Shown here: one piece after another, positions 1 through 8,486 of the stretch | How the letters are laid out: every line of letters begins with the position of its first letter | Position numbering within the stretch: the stretch's first letter is position 1 | DNA from: a virus | Length of the DNA stretch: 30,357 nt | Virus record (IMG/VR): IMGVR_UViG_3300001533_000214 | Location: 1-30,357 of that record | Reading direction: 5' to 3' (one strand) | Made by a program: the position numbers and the translations under genes | The notes under the pieces: generated by a model | Database searches by the model: none | Told to the model about the DNA's origin: nothing | What the model saw: the letters and a program-made list of their open reading frames with translations, nothing else

Positions 1-73
1 AAGAACACGTTAATTCAATCCCTAAAAGGGGGTTCGCATTGAAATCCCAAATCATTCACAAAACACACGAAAA

Positions 74-523
74 ATGCAAAGCAAAAGCAATAAGACAAAA
101 GCCCTTCAGGGCACATTGAATGTCTCCAGAATAAAAACATTTACACCGGGTGAAATTGGTGAGCCGATGTTTAAACTTGATGCTGGTGAACAAAGAATTT
201 ATAATCGTATTCGTGAACACCTCCATATCCACAAAGCAGGAAAGCAAGTTGATGAAATTTACCTTTCAATAGCAGCGCGTGCCATAGGTCATTTATTGCA
301 CAATGCTGAAATATTGAGCAAAGACGGTGCAGTTATGATTCATCCTAATGGTGCAAGACAGGTAAGTGCCGAATGGACTGCATTTAAGCAAGGATTTGAA
401 CTATTTCTTGAATTATCCAGAACTTTAGGGTTAGATCCGAAGTCAAGGTTAACTTTAGAATATTTTCAAGATGGTACTGGTGAAGAAGAGGATGAAATAG
501 CAAAACTTTTAAAAATGAACTAA
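74..523 (+). CDS. Terminase small subunit, P27 family (probable)
   Basis: Probable DNA-recognition subunit of the packaging motor; it would bind the packaging start site and load the large terminase. The 149-residue length and the C-terminal pattern, an amphipathic helix followed by R-T-L-G-L-D-P-K-S-R near residues 116-125, fit the P27 (Terminase_4) family, where an LGL-x-P-x-x-R element is typical. The N-terminal 25 residues are basic and low in complexity. An acidic tail (GEEEDE) precedes the end. It is the first gene of the plus-strand late operon, and its stop overlaps the next start (TAATG). The large terminase two genes on supports the call. The first 73 bases of the window show no gene and no clear promoter. 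The start has no Shine-Dalgarno sequence, like most genes here. Confidence 0.75.
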   Translation: MQSKSNKTKALQGTLNVSRIKTFTPGEIGEPMFKLDAGEQRIYNRIREHLHIHKAGKQVDEIYLSIAARAIGHLLHNAEILSKDGAVMIHPNGARQVSAEWTAFKQGFELFLELSRTLGLDPKSRLTLEYFQDGTGEEEDEIAKLLKMN

Positions 524-732
524 TGAAACAAAATATATATGAAATATTAACCTTTATCATAGTAGTTGCCATTATGATAACGGCTTTATCGGTGCCATTT
601 TATTATTTATGGAATTGGTTGTTTGTAAAATTCTTTTGGTTTGATTATATCGATTATTTAGAGGCAATCGGATTTGTTAGCTTTCTATTTCTATTTCGAT
701 TTATTGCCATTGAGGTTAAAGCAACTAAATGA
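523..732 (+). CDS. Small membrane protein between the terminase genes
   Basis: I do not recognise this 69-residue protein. It has two strongly hydrophobic segments, about residues 7-33 and 44-63, with aromatic residues (Y, W, F) between them, so it is probably a two-span inner-membrane protein. The ATG overlaps the small terminase stop as TAATG, and the end overlaps the large terminase start as ATGA, so it should be translated in step with both. A membrane protein between two packaging genes is odd. A holin, an exclusion protein or a morphogenesis factor are all possible and none is shown. Confidence 0.6.
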   Translation: MKQNIYEILTFIIVVAIMITALSVPFYYLWNWLFVKFFWFDYIDYLEAIGFVSFLFLFRFIAIEVKATK

Positions 733-2396
733 AATTTATTGAGGATGTTGTTTCGGGGAATTTAATATTAGGCAATTATGCAAGATTAGCCGTTCAAAGA
801 CATTTGAATGATTTGAAAAATAAAAAATGGGATTATGTTTACTCCGAAGCTCACGCCAACAGGGCTTTTGGTTTTATTTCTGCCCTTAGACATACTAAAG
901 GCGAATATGCAGGGCAAAGATTTAATATACAACCGTTTCAAGAGTTTTTTATAAAAGTCCTGTTTGGTTGGCAAAGAAAGGAAGGAGGTAGGAGATTTAG
1001 AAAGGCTTATCTTGAAATAGCAAGAAAGAACGGTAAAACAGAGTTAGCGGCTGCCATTGCGGTATATTGTTTTTTATGTGACAATGAAACGGGAGCGGAA
1101 GTTTATACTGCTGCAACGACGAGAGATCAAGCGAGGATAGCATTTGATACGGCAAAGGTATTTCTAAAATCATTAAAGGTAGATTCAAGAACATTTAACA
1201 AGTTAGTTAATGTTTTAAAATATAACTGCAACGTACCATCTACTAACTCAAAATTTACGGCAGTTTCATCAGATGCTGACACATTAGACGGCTTAAACCC
1301 CCATTTTTCTTTAATTGACGAATATCACGCGGCAAAAACATCAGACGTTGCGGAAGTAATGGAGACTGGCATGGGCTCCAGAACACAGCCACTACTTTTA
1401 ATTACTACAACTGCAGGATTTAACCGTGAATCACCATGTTACCAATTTCGTAAAGTAATGGTTGATATTCTTGAAAAAAGAAAAATGGATGAATCTGTTT
1501 TTCCTTTACTATTTTGCTTAGATGAAGGCGATGACTGGCAGGATAAAAAGAATTGGACAAAATCTAATCCTAATCTTGGCGTTACTCCGTATATTAGTTA
1601 CATGGATGACCAATTTCAAAAGGCATTGAATGAAGGGGCCGCAAAGCAAATTCAATTCATGACTAAAAATTTAAACGTATGGACAACTACCTCCAGCGTT
1701 TGGATTTCCAATAGTTATATCGAGGCAACAAGATTAAAAGTTAACGATGACGTACTTTATAATAAAAAGTGCTTCGCTGGTTTAGACCTTGCATCTACTA
1801 GAGATATTGCAGCTTTAGTTCTTTGTTTTCCCGTACAACAGGGAATTGATAAGCCACACATAAAATCCTATTTCTTTTGTCCTGAAGATAACGTTAGAGA
1901 AAGATCTCTTTCGGATGGTGTCAACTACATTCAATGGGCACAGGATGGCGACATTGTAATGACAGACGGCAACGTGACCGACTACGATTTTATAAAAGCT
2001 AAAGTCATTGAATTAACGGCAAAGTATAAAATCGAGTGCATAGCTTTTGACCGATGGAATGCCTCGCAACTTGTTATACAGCTTACAAATGATGGAGCAA
2101 TTATGAAGCCATTTGGACAGGGATTTATTTCAATGTCTGCACCAACTAAAGAGGTAGAAAAGATGTTTTTATCTTCAGAGATTACACACGACGGAAACCC
2201 AGTTATGGAATGGATGATGTCAAATGTTATGCTTAGATTTGACCCTGCTGGAAATATCAAAATAGATAAAGCTAAGTCAACTGAAAAAGTAGATGGGCCC
2301 GTAGCGATGGTAATGGCTTATGCTCAAATAATGGTAGAAGATAAGCCAACTATTTACACTTCTGGTGAACGCCAACAAGGATTGTTAATGTTATAG
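729..2396 (+). CDS. Terminase large subunit (Terminase_1 family)
   Basis: ATP-driven DNA translocase and headful or cos nuclease that fills the prohead through the portal. The 555-residue length is normal for the HK97-type family. The Walker A variant A-R-K-N-G-K-T lies at about residues 98-104, and Walker B L-I-D-E near 195-198, followed by Y-H as usual in this family. The C-terminal RNase H-like nuclease shows G-L-D-L-A-S near 351-356 (Asp353), A-F-D-R-W near 439-443 (Asp441) and K-V-D-G-P near 520-524 (Asp522), the three expected acidic positions. The start overlaps the upstream stop as ATGA. The gene is intact and of high confidence. The packaging strategy cannot be told from the sequence alone. 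Confidence 0.95.
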   Translation: MKFIEDVVSGNLILGNYARLAVQRHLNDLKNKKWDYVYSEAHANRAFGFISALRHTKGEYAGQRFNIQPFQEFFIKVLFGWQRKEGGRRFRKAYLEIARKNGKTELAAAIAVYCFLCDNETGAEVYTAATTRDQARIAFDTAKVFLKSLKVDSRTFNKLVNVLKYNCNVPSTNSKFTAVSSDADTLDGLNPHFSLIDEYHAAKTSDVAEVMETGMGSRTQPLLLITTTAGFNRESPCYQFRKVMVDILEKRKMDESVFPLLFCLDEGDDWQDKKNWTKSNPNLGVTPYISYMDDQFQKALNEGAAKQIQFMTKNLNVWTTTSSVWISNSYIEATRLKVNDDVLYNKKCFAGLDLASTRDIAALVLCFPVQQGIDKPHIKSYFFCPEDNVRERSLSDGVNYIQWAQDGDIVMTDGNVTDYDFIKAKVIELTAKYKIECIAFDRWNASQLVIQLTNDGAIMKPFGQGFISMSAPTKEVEKMFLSSEITHDGNPVMEWMMSNVMLRFDPAGNIKIDKAKSTEKVDGPVAMVMAYAQIMVEDKPTIYTSGERQQGLLML

Positions 2397-2398
2397 AA

Positions 2399-2662
2399 AT
2401 GTACCTAATTGACAAAATAAAAATATCAATTATGGAAAAGTTAATGACAAAACAAGATTATGCCAAACAAGTTAGGCAGATTAATTCGATTGATGGATAT
2501 TTTAATAGATTTTATGAATTATCGGGAGAATGTCGTACACATCAAGAAGCATGGATAAAGTTAGAGGAAGAAAGAGATACCTTCGGACTTGATGAAAAAT
2601 ATAAAACTTACGATAGTTTTCGAAAAGCTAAAAGCCTTTACATGGTGATTAGGTTTGTGTAA
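2399..2662 (+). CDS. Hypothetical protein, 87 residues
   Basis: I do not recognise a function. The product is charged and largely helical, with K-L-E-E-E-R and a C-terminal Y-D-S-F-R-K-A-K-S stretch. Small proteins ending in a YxSFRxxxS-type motif are common near terminase genes in phages of Bacteroidota, which is a recollection and not proof. The ATG at 2432 is an alternative start that would give 76 residues and remove an atypical hydrophobic lead. The gene follows the large terminase by two bases. It is followed by a 51-base gap holding a promoter-like box, and then by a strong hairpin that overlaps the portal start. Confidence 0.6.
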   Translation: MYLIDKIKISIMEKLMTKQDYAKQVRQINSIDGYFNRFYELSGECRTHQEAWIKLEEERDTFGLDEKYKTYDSFRKAKSLYMVIRFV

Positions 2663-2701
2663 CCTGTTACCAAAAATCCATTACTTCATACTTATCTGAT
2701 A

Positions 2702-2709
2702 TATATTTG
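2702..2709 (+). promoter_or_regulatory. Possible TAnnTTTG promoter -7 box
   Basis: TATATTTG fits the Bacteroidota -7 consensus TAnnTTTG. I see no good -33 TTG element at the expected distance. The box lies directly before the portal start hairpin, so a transcript from it would start at or just inside the portal ATG and be nearly leaderless. In A/T-rich DNA this match could be chance. Confidence 0.25.
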
Positions 2710-2747
2710 CCGCATGGGAATATTTAACTCCATGCGGTCTTTTTTTT
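2710..2747 (+). terminator. Terminator-like hairpin enclosing the portal start codon
   Basis: CCGCATGG at 2710-2717 and CCATGCGG at 2730-2737 form a perfect 8-bp stem with a 12-base loop. An 8-T run at 2740-2747 follows closely, which is the form of an intrinsic terminator. The portal ATG (2714-2716) is inside the left arm and codons 7-8 are in the right arm. It may attenuate read-through from the terminase genes, or hide the portal start in long transcripts. Whether it acts as a terminator is inference. Confidence 0.55.
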
Positions 2748-3964
2748 CTAATACTCGCGCAAGTATTGAAAACCCTAACACACCTATAAACGGTGATACC
2801 TTAGGCGCACTCTTTCAGCGTGGTTCTACGGCTGGTGTTGCGGTCGATGAATATTCAATTATAGGACTTCCTGCTTTTTATCGCGCTACTCAAATACTTG
2901 GCGGTGTAGTCGCATCTATTCCTTTTGATATTATTGAAAAACAAGAGGATGGATTTGTAAGGATAGCAAAAGACCATCCTAATTATAAGGTAATTTCACG
3001 CGAGCCTTCCGAGTTATATACCTCACATACATTTTTTAAGACAATGGTATTACACTATTTGTCTCATGGTGCTTTTTACGCAGCCATTAATAGAAATAGC
3101 ATAACTACAAGAATAAACTCATTCACTATTCTCAATCCAACTAAGGTTGAAATGAGTTACAATAGTAGGAATGAACTTGTATTTAAGAATAAAGAGAATA
3201 ACAAAACATACAGAAGCGAGAATATTATTTACATTCCTAATCTTGCATGGGATGGAGTTAAGGCGTTGTTAGTGCCAGACGTTCACCGTGATAATTTTGG
3301 GCTTGCATTAGCGAATAGAAATTACGGTGCTAATTTTTATAAGAATGGCGCACACTTAAACGGAGTTTTAAAGCATCCTGGAAGATTAACAAATGAAGCA
3401 TACGATAGATTAAAAGGTAGTTTTAACCGTGCTTTTGGTGGTAGTCAAAACGCTGGAGGTACTGCCATTTTAGAGGAAGGTATGGACTTTCAGAAAGTTG
3501 GGCTAAATCCTGCTGATGCAGCATTTAATGAAACGAAGAAAGCTACTATTTCGGACATAGCAAGAATCACAGGCGTTCCGGGTGTTTTGTTGGAAGATAT
3601 GGATAAAGCAACTTTTGGCAACATGGAACAGTTAAGCCAAATGTTTGTAAATTATACCATTATGCCTCTTTGCGAAACTATAGAATCAGAGTTTAACCGA
3701 AAGATATTTTTTGAGGTTGAGAAGGATAAATACAGCACTCGTTTTAATTTAGATGGATTACTTCGCGGTGACGTGGCTGCAAGATCTTCTTATTATACTA
3801 CTATGCGTAATGTACTGGCGATGTCACCAAACGAAATAAGGATTAAAGAAAATATGAATCCTTATCCGGGTGGAGATAGCTATGAATTGCCATTAGCTTC
3901 TAACATAAAGATAGAACCAACAAAAGAAACTATAAACGACGATAGTAACGATAGTAACAATTAA
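2714..3964 (+). CDS. Portal protein, HK97 family
   Basis: Dodecameric ring at one capsid vertex through which DNA enters and leaves; it also docks the terminase and the head-tail connector. The 416-residue product has the family's typical opening M-G-I-F-N-S. It also has the Y-R-A-T-Q-I-L-G-G-V-V-A-S-I-P segment near residues 55-69 and the C-terminal region with G-V-P-G-V-L-L and F-G-N-M-E-Q-L near 288-310, all common in Phage_portal (PF04860). The tail is Asn/Asp rich. The protease begins five bases after the stop. The start codon lies inside a terminator-like hairpin, which is unusual. No other in-frame ATG nearby would keep the family N-terminus. Confidence 0.92.
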   Translation: MGIFNSMRSFFSNTRASIENPNTPINGDTLGALFQRGSTAGVAVDEYSIIGLPAFYRATQILGGVVASIPFDIIEKQEDGFVRIAKDHPNYKVISREPSELYTSHTFFKTMVLHYLSHGAFYAAINRNSITTRINSFTILNPTKVEMSYNSRNELVFKNKENNKTYRSENIIYIPNLAWDGVKALLVPDVHRDNFGLALANRNYGANFYKNGAHLNGVLKHPGRLTNEAYDRLKGSFNRAFGGSQNAGGTAILEEGMDFQKVGLNPADAAFNETKKATISDIARITGVPGVLLEDMDKATFGNMEQLSQMFVNYTIMPLCETIESEFNRKIFFEVEKDKYSTRFNLDGLLRGDVAARSSYYTTMRNVLAMSPNEIRIKENMNPYPGGDSYELPLASNIKIEPTKETINDDSNDSNN

Positions 3965-3969
3965 AAGAT

Positions 3970-4572
3970 ATGGAAAAAAGAAGTATAAATTACGAGTTTA
4001 GGGCAATGCCAGAATCTCGCACGATTATAGGAACGGCAACCGTTTTTAATTCTGCCTATGACATGGGATGGTATGATGAAGAAATGAGTGCAGACGTATT
4101 TAAAAATTCTGATTTTTCGGACGTGGTGGCATTATTTAATCATGATGCAAACATGGTTTTAGCGCGAACTAAATCAGGTACTTTAAAATTAAATCTTACT
4201 GGTAATGCCTTAGAATATTCTTTTGAATCACCAAACACTACTTTAGGTAATGACCTTTTGGAAATGGTTAAACGTGGCGATGTTTATCAATCTTCATTTG
4301 CATTTAGTGTAGAAGCCGAGGACTGGCAGGAAAGGGAAGGAATGAAACCTAAAAGATTAATTCGAGGTATCAAAAAAGTGTATGATGTTTCACCGGTAAC
4401 TTATCCCGCAAATCCTGATACTATGGTTGCTAAAAGAAGCTACGATGAAAAGAAAGGTTCTATTGATGAAGAATTACAGAAAGTAATTGATATATCTGTT
4501 AAGTCAGAAATTAATATTCAAAACGAGTTACGCAGGAACGCCCTGCATTTATTAAATTTAAAAACAAAATAA
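3970..4572 (+). CDS. Prohead maturation protease (S78, HK97 gp4-like)
   Basis: Serine protease that cleaves the scaffold-like delta domain from the capsid protein during prohead maturation. The 200-residue length is right. The catalytic His is H58 in L-F-N-H-D and the Ser lies in Q-S-S-F-A-F near residues 107-112, both in their usual context. The G-T-A-T-V-F-N element near the N-terminus is also typical. The region after residue 150 is variable and charged. It sits between portal and capsid genes, and its stop overlaps the capsid ATG (TAATG). Confidence 0.92.
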   Translation: MEKRSINYEFRAMPESRTIIGTATVFNSAYDMGWYDEEMSADVFKNSDFSDVVALFNHDANMVLARTKSGTLKLNLTGNALEYSFESPNTTLGNDLLEMVKRGDVYQSSFAFSVEAEDWQEREGMKPKRLIRGIKKVYDVSPVTYPANPDTMVAKRSYDEKKGSIDEELQKVIDISVKSEINIQNELRRNALHLLNLKTK

Positions 4573-5804
4573 TGAACTCTAAATTATTGAGAGAAAAGCG
4601 GGCTTCCGATTATGCGATAATGGAAGATTTGCAAAAGAGAGCATCAGCCGAGGGACGTCTAATGAATGCCGAAGAACTGGCACAATGGGATGCAGCTGAT
4701 GCGAACTTTAAAAACTATACCGACCAGATTTCAAGACTTGAAAGATGGAACGACATTAACACCGAAGAAAGAGGCGTTAATAAAATTGAGGAAAGTATAG
4801 CTGCATTACCTACCGATAAAAGAGAGATTGTTAAATCTCCTGAATATCAGGTAGCGTTTATGAAAGCTATCGCAAAAAGAGAGTTGAGTAGCAAAGACCA
4901 ATCTTTGTTGAAAGAGATGCGTGGAACGGCAACTATTACTACTTCCGAAAGTGGATTAGCTGGTGGTTACGTTATACCTTACCAATTCTCTTATGAGCTC
5001 GAAAAAACAATGGCTTATTATGGCCCAATGTTACAGGTATCTCGTGTTATTACTACTCCGCAGGCAGGTACTTTGTACTACCCGAAAGTAAATGATACTG
5101 GCACAACTGGTTCATGGCATACCGAAGGCGGAGCGGTTACTGTTCAGGACATGACCTTTACAAGAGAAACTTTTGCAGCTCACGTCATTAACACATTGGT
5201 AAAGGTATCTGTTGAGTGGGCGAATGATGAGTTTGGTCTATTGAACACAGAATTACCTATCATGTTAGGCGAGCGTTTAGGTAGAGGCTTAAACACAGCG
5301 TTTACTTCGGGTGATGGTTCTGGAAAGCCTACGGGTTTTGCTGCTAACACTACTCAGGGTGCGGTATCTGCGTCTCAAACGGCTTTCACTGCCTCAAACT
5401 TAGTTGACCTTATTCACTCGGTGGATATTGCCTACAGAAATAGCCCATCGGCTGCATTTATGATGAACGATACTATTTTGAGTGCGGTTAGAAAACTAAA
5501 CTTAGATAACAGTAATACAACCTTATTTCAACCATCATTGAGAGATGGTATTCCTGATAGATTGTTGGGTTATAATTTCTTTGTGAACAACGATCTTCCT
5601 GCAACACAGGCAACTGCTGCAAAAATTATTTACTTTGGTGATTGGTCGAAATACCTTATTCGTCAAGTTTCAAATAATGTTCTAGTGCCATTACGTGAGC
5701 GTTTTATGGACGAAATGGAGTTAGGCTTTTTACTATACGCGAGATATGACGGTAAACTTTTACAAACTGCTGCCATTAAGCACTTAGCTAATAAGTTGAC
5801 CTAG
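4572..5804 (+). CDS. Major capsid protein, HK97 fold
   Basis: Main shell protein. The 410 residues divide into a charged, coiled-coil-like N-terminal delta domain (about residues 1-105, many Lys, Glu and Arg) and the HK97-fold core. The core begins near the segment rich in T-T-S-E-S-G-L-A-G-G-Y-V-I-P at about residues 119-132, typical of Phage_capsid (PF05065). The family-like segment G-D-G-S-G-K-P-T-G-F lies near 248-257. The upstream protease gives the enzyme for delta-domain removal; the exact cleavage site cannot be read here. No HK97-type crosslinking is claimed. The ATG overlaps the protease stop. Confidence 0.93.
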   Translation: MNSKLLREKRASDYAIMEDLQKRASAEGRLMNAEELAQWDAADANFKNYTDQISRLERWNDINTEERGVNKIEESIAALPTDKREIVKSPEYQVAFMKAIAKRELSSKDQSLLKEMRGTATITTSESGLAGGYVIPYQFSYELEKTMAYYGPMLQVSRVITTPQAGTLYYPKVNDTGTTGSWHTEGGAVTVQDMTFTRETFAAHVINTLVKVSVEWANDEFGLLNTELPIMLGERLGRGLNTAFTSGDGSGKPTGFAANTTQGAVSASQTAFTASNLVDLIHSVDIAYRNSPSAAFMMNDTILSAVRKLNLDNSNTTLFQPSLRDGIPDRLLGYNFFVNNDLPATQATAAKIIYFGDWSKYLIRQVSNNVLVPLRERFMDEMELGFLLYARYDGKLLQTAAIKHLANKLT

Positions 5805-5816
5805 TAAATAAAAATT

Positions 5817-5840
5817 GGGATGGGTAGCAATATCCATCCC
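5817..5840 (+). promoter_or_regulatory. Hairpin between capsid and connector genes
   Basis: GGGATGG at 5817-5823 pairs perfectly with CCATCCC at 5834-5840 around a 10-base loop. The right arm ends 18 bases before the connector start at 5859. No T-run follows, so it is not a standard intrinsic terminator; partial termination, RNA processing or translation control are possible. It also explains why the upstream ATG at 5820 is an unlikely start. Confidence 0.5.
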
Positions 5841-5858
5841 TACTTTAAAAAATGTACA

Positions 5859-6419
5859 ATGGCTTGGAAAGTAACTACGCAACCTGCAACCGAAATCTTC
5901 ACCTTACAAGAAGTAAAGGATTATCTAAAAGTTGACGATTCAACCGAAGATACCCTTATTACTACTTTGTTGCAAAGTGCCAGACAAGCAGCTGAAAGGT
6001 ATTTAAATCAAGCCCTTATTACACAAACTATAACAGAAAAATTAGATTATCTAAGATTAAGCACTATTTATTTATCTGTATCTCCTGTTATTTCGGTTAC
6101 CTCTTTTCAATACGCGGATAGCCAAAACACTACACAAACATTTAGCGCAAATAATTACATAGTAGATAATTTTGAAAAGCCTGCAAGGCTATCTTTAGCC
6201 TACGGAAAAACATGGCCTACATTATACGGTAATATAAATGATGTTACAATAACTTACACGGCTGGTTATGGTTCAGAACCTAGTTCTGTTCCTGCTCAAA
6301 TAAAACAAGCCATTTTATTAATGCTTACTGATGCGTATGATAATAGACAGGATTATGTCAAAAAATTACCTACAGCATCTGAATATTTATTAGACCAATA
6401 TCGAGTACAAATTTTATAA
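5859..6419 (+). CDS. Head-tail connector, gp6-like
   Basis: Forms the first ring under the portal and continues the DNA channel. The N-terminal region has the pattern of the phage gp6-like connector family: F-T-L-Q-E-V-K-D-Y-L-K-V-D near residues 14-26, then an acidic turn and a helix with S-A-R-Q-A-A-E-R-Y. The C-terminal part is beta-rich with an I-T-Y-T-A-G-Y-G element and a final helix. I chose the ATG at 5859 over the one at 5820, because the family starts close to this point and 5820 lies in a hairpin. The stop overlaps the next start as TAATG. Confidence 0.82.
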   Translation: MAWKVTTQPATEIFTLQEVKDYLKVDDSTEDTLITTLLQSARQAAERYLNQALITQTITEKLDYLRLSTIYLSVSPVISVTSFQYADSQNTTQTFSANNYIVDNFEKPARLSLAYGKTWPTLYGNINDVTITYTAGYGSEPSSVPAQIKQAILLMLTDAYDNRQDYVKKLPTASEYLLDQYRVQIL

Positions 6420-8476
6420 TGAAGTACAACAAAAACGAAGTTACTGGTAAAATGAGGGATCGGATTATCCTTCAGAACGTTACGCGAGTAAGGTCGTTGA
6501 GTGGTTTTGCTTCCGAAAGTTGGGCTGATATTGCTACCATTTGGGCATTTGCAGAAAGCAAGTTACCAGGTTCAAATGAGACTATTATAGATGGTAAAAA
6601 CACGGCTAAAAATGTATGCGATTTTATCATTCGTTATATATCCACAATTACCGAAGAATCTCGCGTAGTTTGGGGAGACAAATTATATCAAGTAAAAAAT
6701 TTAAAGGTTAGTCACGATAGGCGTTTTATTTCATTTACGGGAGTGTTTTACGATTCATACATCCTTACGGGTGTTAACGTCGCAGCTTCGGTAAATGGTA
6801 TCGCCACAACGTCGGCAAATCTTAAATTAATAATGTCTGTCATTGGGCAGGCAAATGCTATTGCATCATCTTTTGCCGACCTTACAGTTTTCCAACAAGG
6901 CGCGGTTGACGTTGCGGCTTCGGTTAATGCTTTAGGTAATGTTACGGCAAATCTTACAAAAGTTATAAATATTAATAGTTCAGTTGATGCTAATGCAAAT
7001 GTTAGCGCACCAATTACTATTTCAAAAAATATACAATCCAGTATTGATGCTACAGCAACAACTACGGGAGGTGTTCAACTCGTTAAATTACTTTCTGCCT
7101 CTGTCAATGCTAACGCTACGGCAACAAGTATTTTGGATGTTGTAACACAAGGTATTGTATTGGTAGATGCTTCGGTAAACGCAACGGGTGAAACTACGGC
7201 AAACCTAACAAGAATAGTAACATTAGAAAGTAGTTCTACAACCGCAGCTGAAACAAGCGCAACGGCTATTCTTACTAAAGTTTTAGAAGCAAGTGCAACG
7301 GCTTCGGCGCAAACTAATGCAGCCGCTCAAATTACGATACCTGTTAACGCTTCGGCAACTACAACTGCTGAAACATCTGCAACGGCTCAATTAAGCTACA
7401 CAGTCAATGCCTCTGCTGATGCTACGGCTTTAACAAGTGCCGATGCTCAAATAGTAAGAATTATTTCTGCAAGTGCTACGGCAATGGCTGAAAGTTCTGC
7501 TGAGGCTTCATTTGGTGTTACGTTTATAGCGAATGTTACAGGCACTGCAACTGTCACGAATGCAACCATAGCAAGAACGGCAACTTTAGCGGCAAGTGTA
7601 AGCGGAGCGGCAACGGTGACTGGTGCGACATTGACAAGTGAATCCGCTGGAGTAACGGTTGATTACCTTGTAGTTGCTGGTGGAGGCGGAGGTGGTAATG
7701 GTACTCTTATAGGTAATGGTGGCGGTGGTGCTGGAGGGTATCGTTGTTCTGTATCTGGCGAATTATCTGGTGGAGGTAATAGTTCTGAAACTTCTATAAA
7801 TATTTCTAAAAATATAAATTACACAGTAACTGTCGGTAATGGTGGTAGTGCAGGTACAATTGGTATTAATTCTGTATTTTCAATAATAACATCAAATGGT
7901 GGCGGTTATGGTGGTTATAGAGGTCCAGATACCAATCCATCATCAGGTGGTTCAGGTGGTGGCACACAAGCAATTGAAGGAATTTCAGGAGGTAGTGGGA
8001 CAACTAATCAAGGATTTGTTGGTGGCACTGGTTCTCAAGGGGAAAATTTTCCTTTAACATATCAAGCTGGTGGTGGTGGTGGTGCAAGTGAAGCAGGAAA
8101 TACAAATGCGCAAAGTAGTGGTGGTGATGGAATAGCTTCATCAATAACTGGTAATTCAATTCCAAGAGCTGGTGGTGGTGGTGGTATGCGTGGAACTAAT
8201 TATGGAAATGCTTCTGGTGGTTCAGGTGGTGGAGGAACTGCTAACCAGCCAGGATCATCAAATACTGGAGGTGGTGGTGGAGGAGGTAAATCGGGTGGTT
8301 CAGGTGTGGTTATAATTTCATACCTTAACACATTCCCAGATTTACTTACAATACATAGTTCCCATGTTTGTAATGGTCAAGCAGCTGGAGGAACAACAGC
8401 TCCAGCACCATCAACAACAAGAAGTGGTTATAAAACATATACATTTACGGCTGGTGATGGAAATATTTCGTGGTAA
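6419..8476 (+). CDS. Head-closure adaptor fused to repeat stalk and glycine-rich adhesin domain
   Basis: One uninterrupted 685-residue frame with three parts. Residues about 1-115 look like a head-tail adaptor of the SPP1 gp16 type, with M-R-D-R-I-I-L-Q, W-A-D-I-A-T-I-W-A and a beta-rich end; such proteins are normally about 110 residues. Residues about 118-410 are Ala/Thr/Ser/Asn repeats of roughly 20-23 residues built on A-S-V-N-A-x-A and T-A-N-L-T. Residues about 414-634 are a Gly-rich domain that begins V-D-Y-L-V-V-A-G-G-G and ends G-G-S-G-V-V-I-I-S-Y, well known from phage tail-tip adhesins. The closing segment Y-K-T-Y-T-F-T-A-G-D-G is also typical of those. It follows the connector gene, where head-closure proteins belong. 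ATG 6452 is a second possible start. I infer a neck-attached fibre; the domain join is seen, the role is not proven. Confidence 0.72.
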   Translation: MKYNKNEVTGKMRDRIILQNVTRVRSLSGFASESWADIATIWAFAESKLPGSNETIIDGKNTAKNVCDFIIRYISTITEESRVVWGDKLYQVKNLKVSHDRRFISFTGVFYDSYILTGVNVAASVNGIATTSANLKLIMSVIGQANAIASSFADLTVFQQGAVDVAASVNALGNVTANLTKVININSSVDANANVSAPITISKNIQSSIDATATTTGGVQLVKLLSASVNANATATSILDVVTQGIVLVDASVNATGETTANLTRIVTLESSSTTAAETSATAILTKVLEASATASAQTNAAAQITIPVNASATTTAETSATAQLSYTVNASADATALTSADAQIVRIISASATAMAESSAEASFGVTFIANVTGTATVTNATIARTATLAASVSGAATVTGATLTSESAGVTVDYLVVAGGGGGGNGTLIGNGGGGAGGYRCSVSGELSGGGNSSETSINISKNINYTVTVGNGGSAGTIGINSVFSIITSNGGGYGGYRGPDTNPSSGGSGGGTQAIEGISGGSGTTNQGFVGGTGSQGENFPLTYQAGGGGGASEAGNTNAQSSGGDGIASSITGNSIPRAGGGGGMRGTNYGNASGGSGGGGTANQPGSSNTGGGGGGGKSGGSGVVIISYLNTFPDLLTIHSSHVCNGQAAGGTTAPAPSTTRSGYKTYTFTAGDGNISW

Positions 8477-8486
8477 AAAAATAATT

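Noticed and set aside
8364-8486. N-terminal extension of the 8487 gene
   Set aside because: It overlaps the end of the adhesin gene and reads as a Gln/His-rich shadow. The family-like start M-A-Y-Y-A-V lies at 8487.
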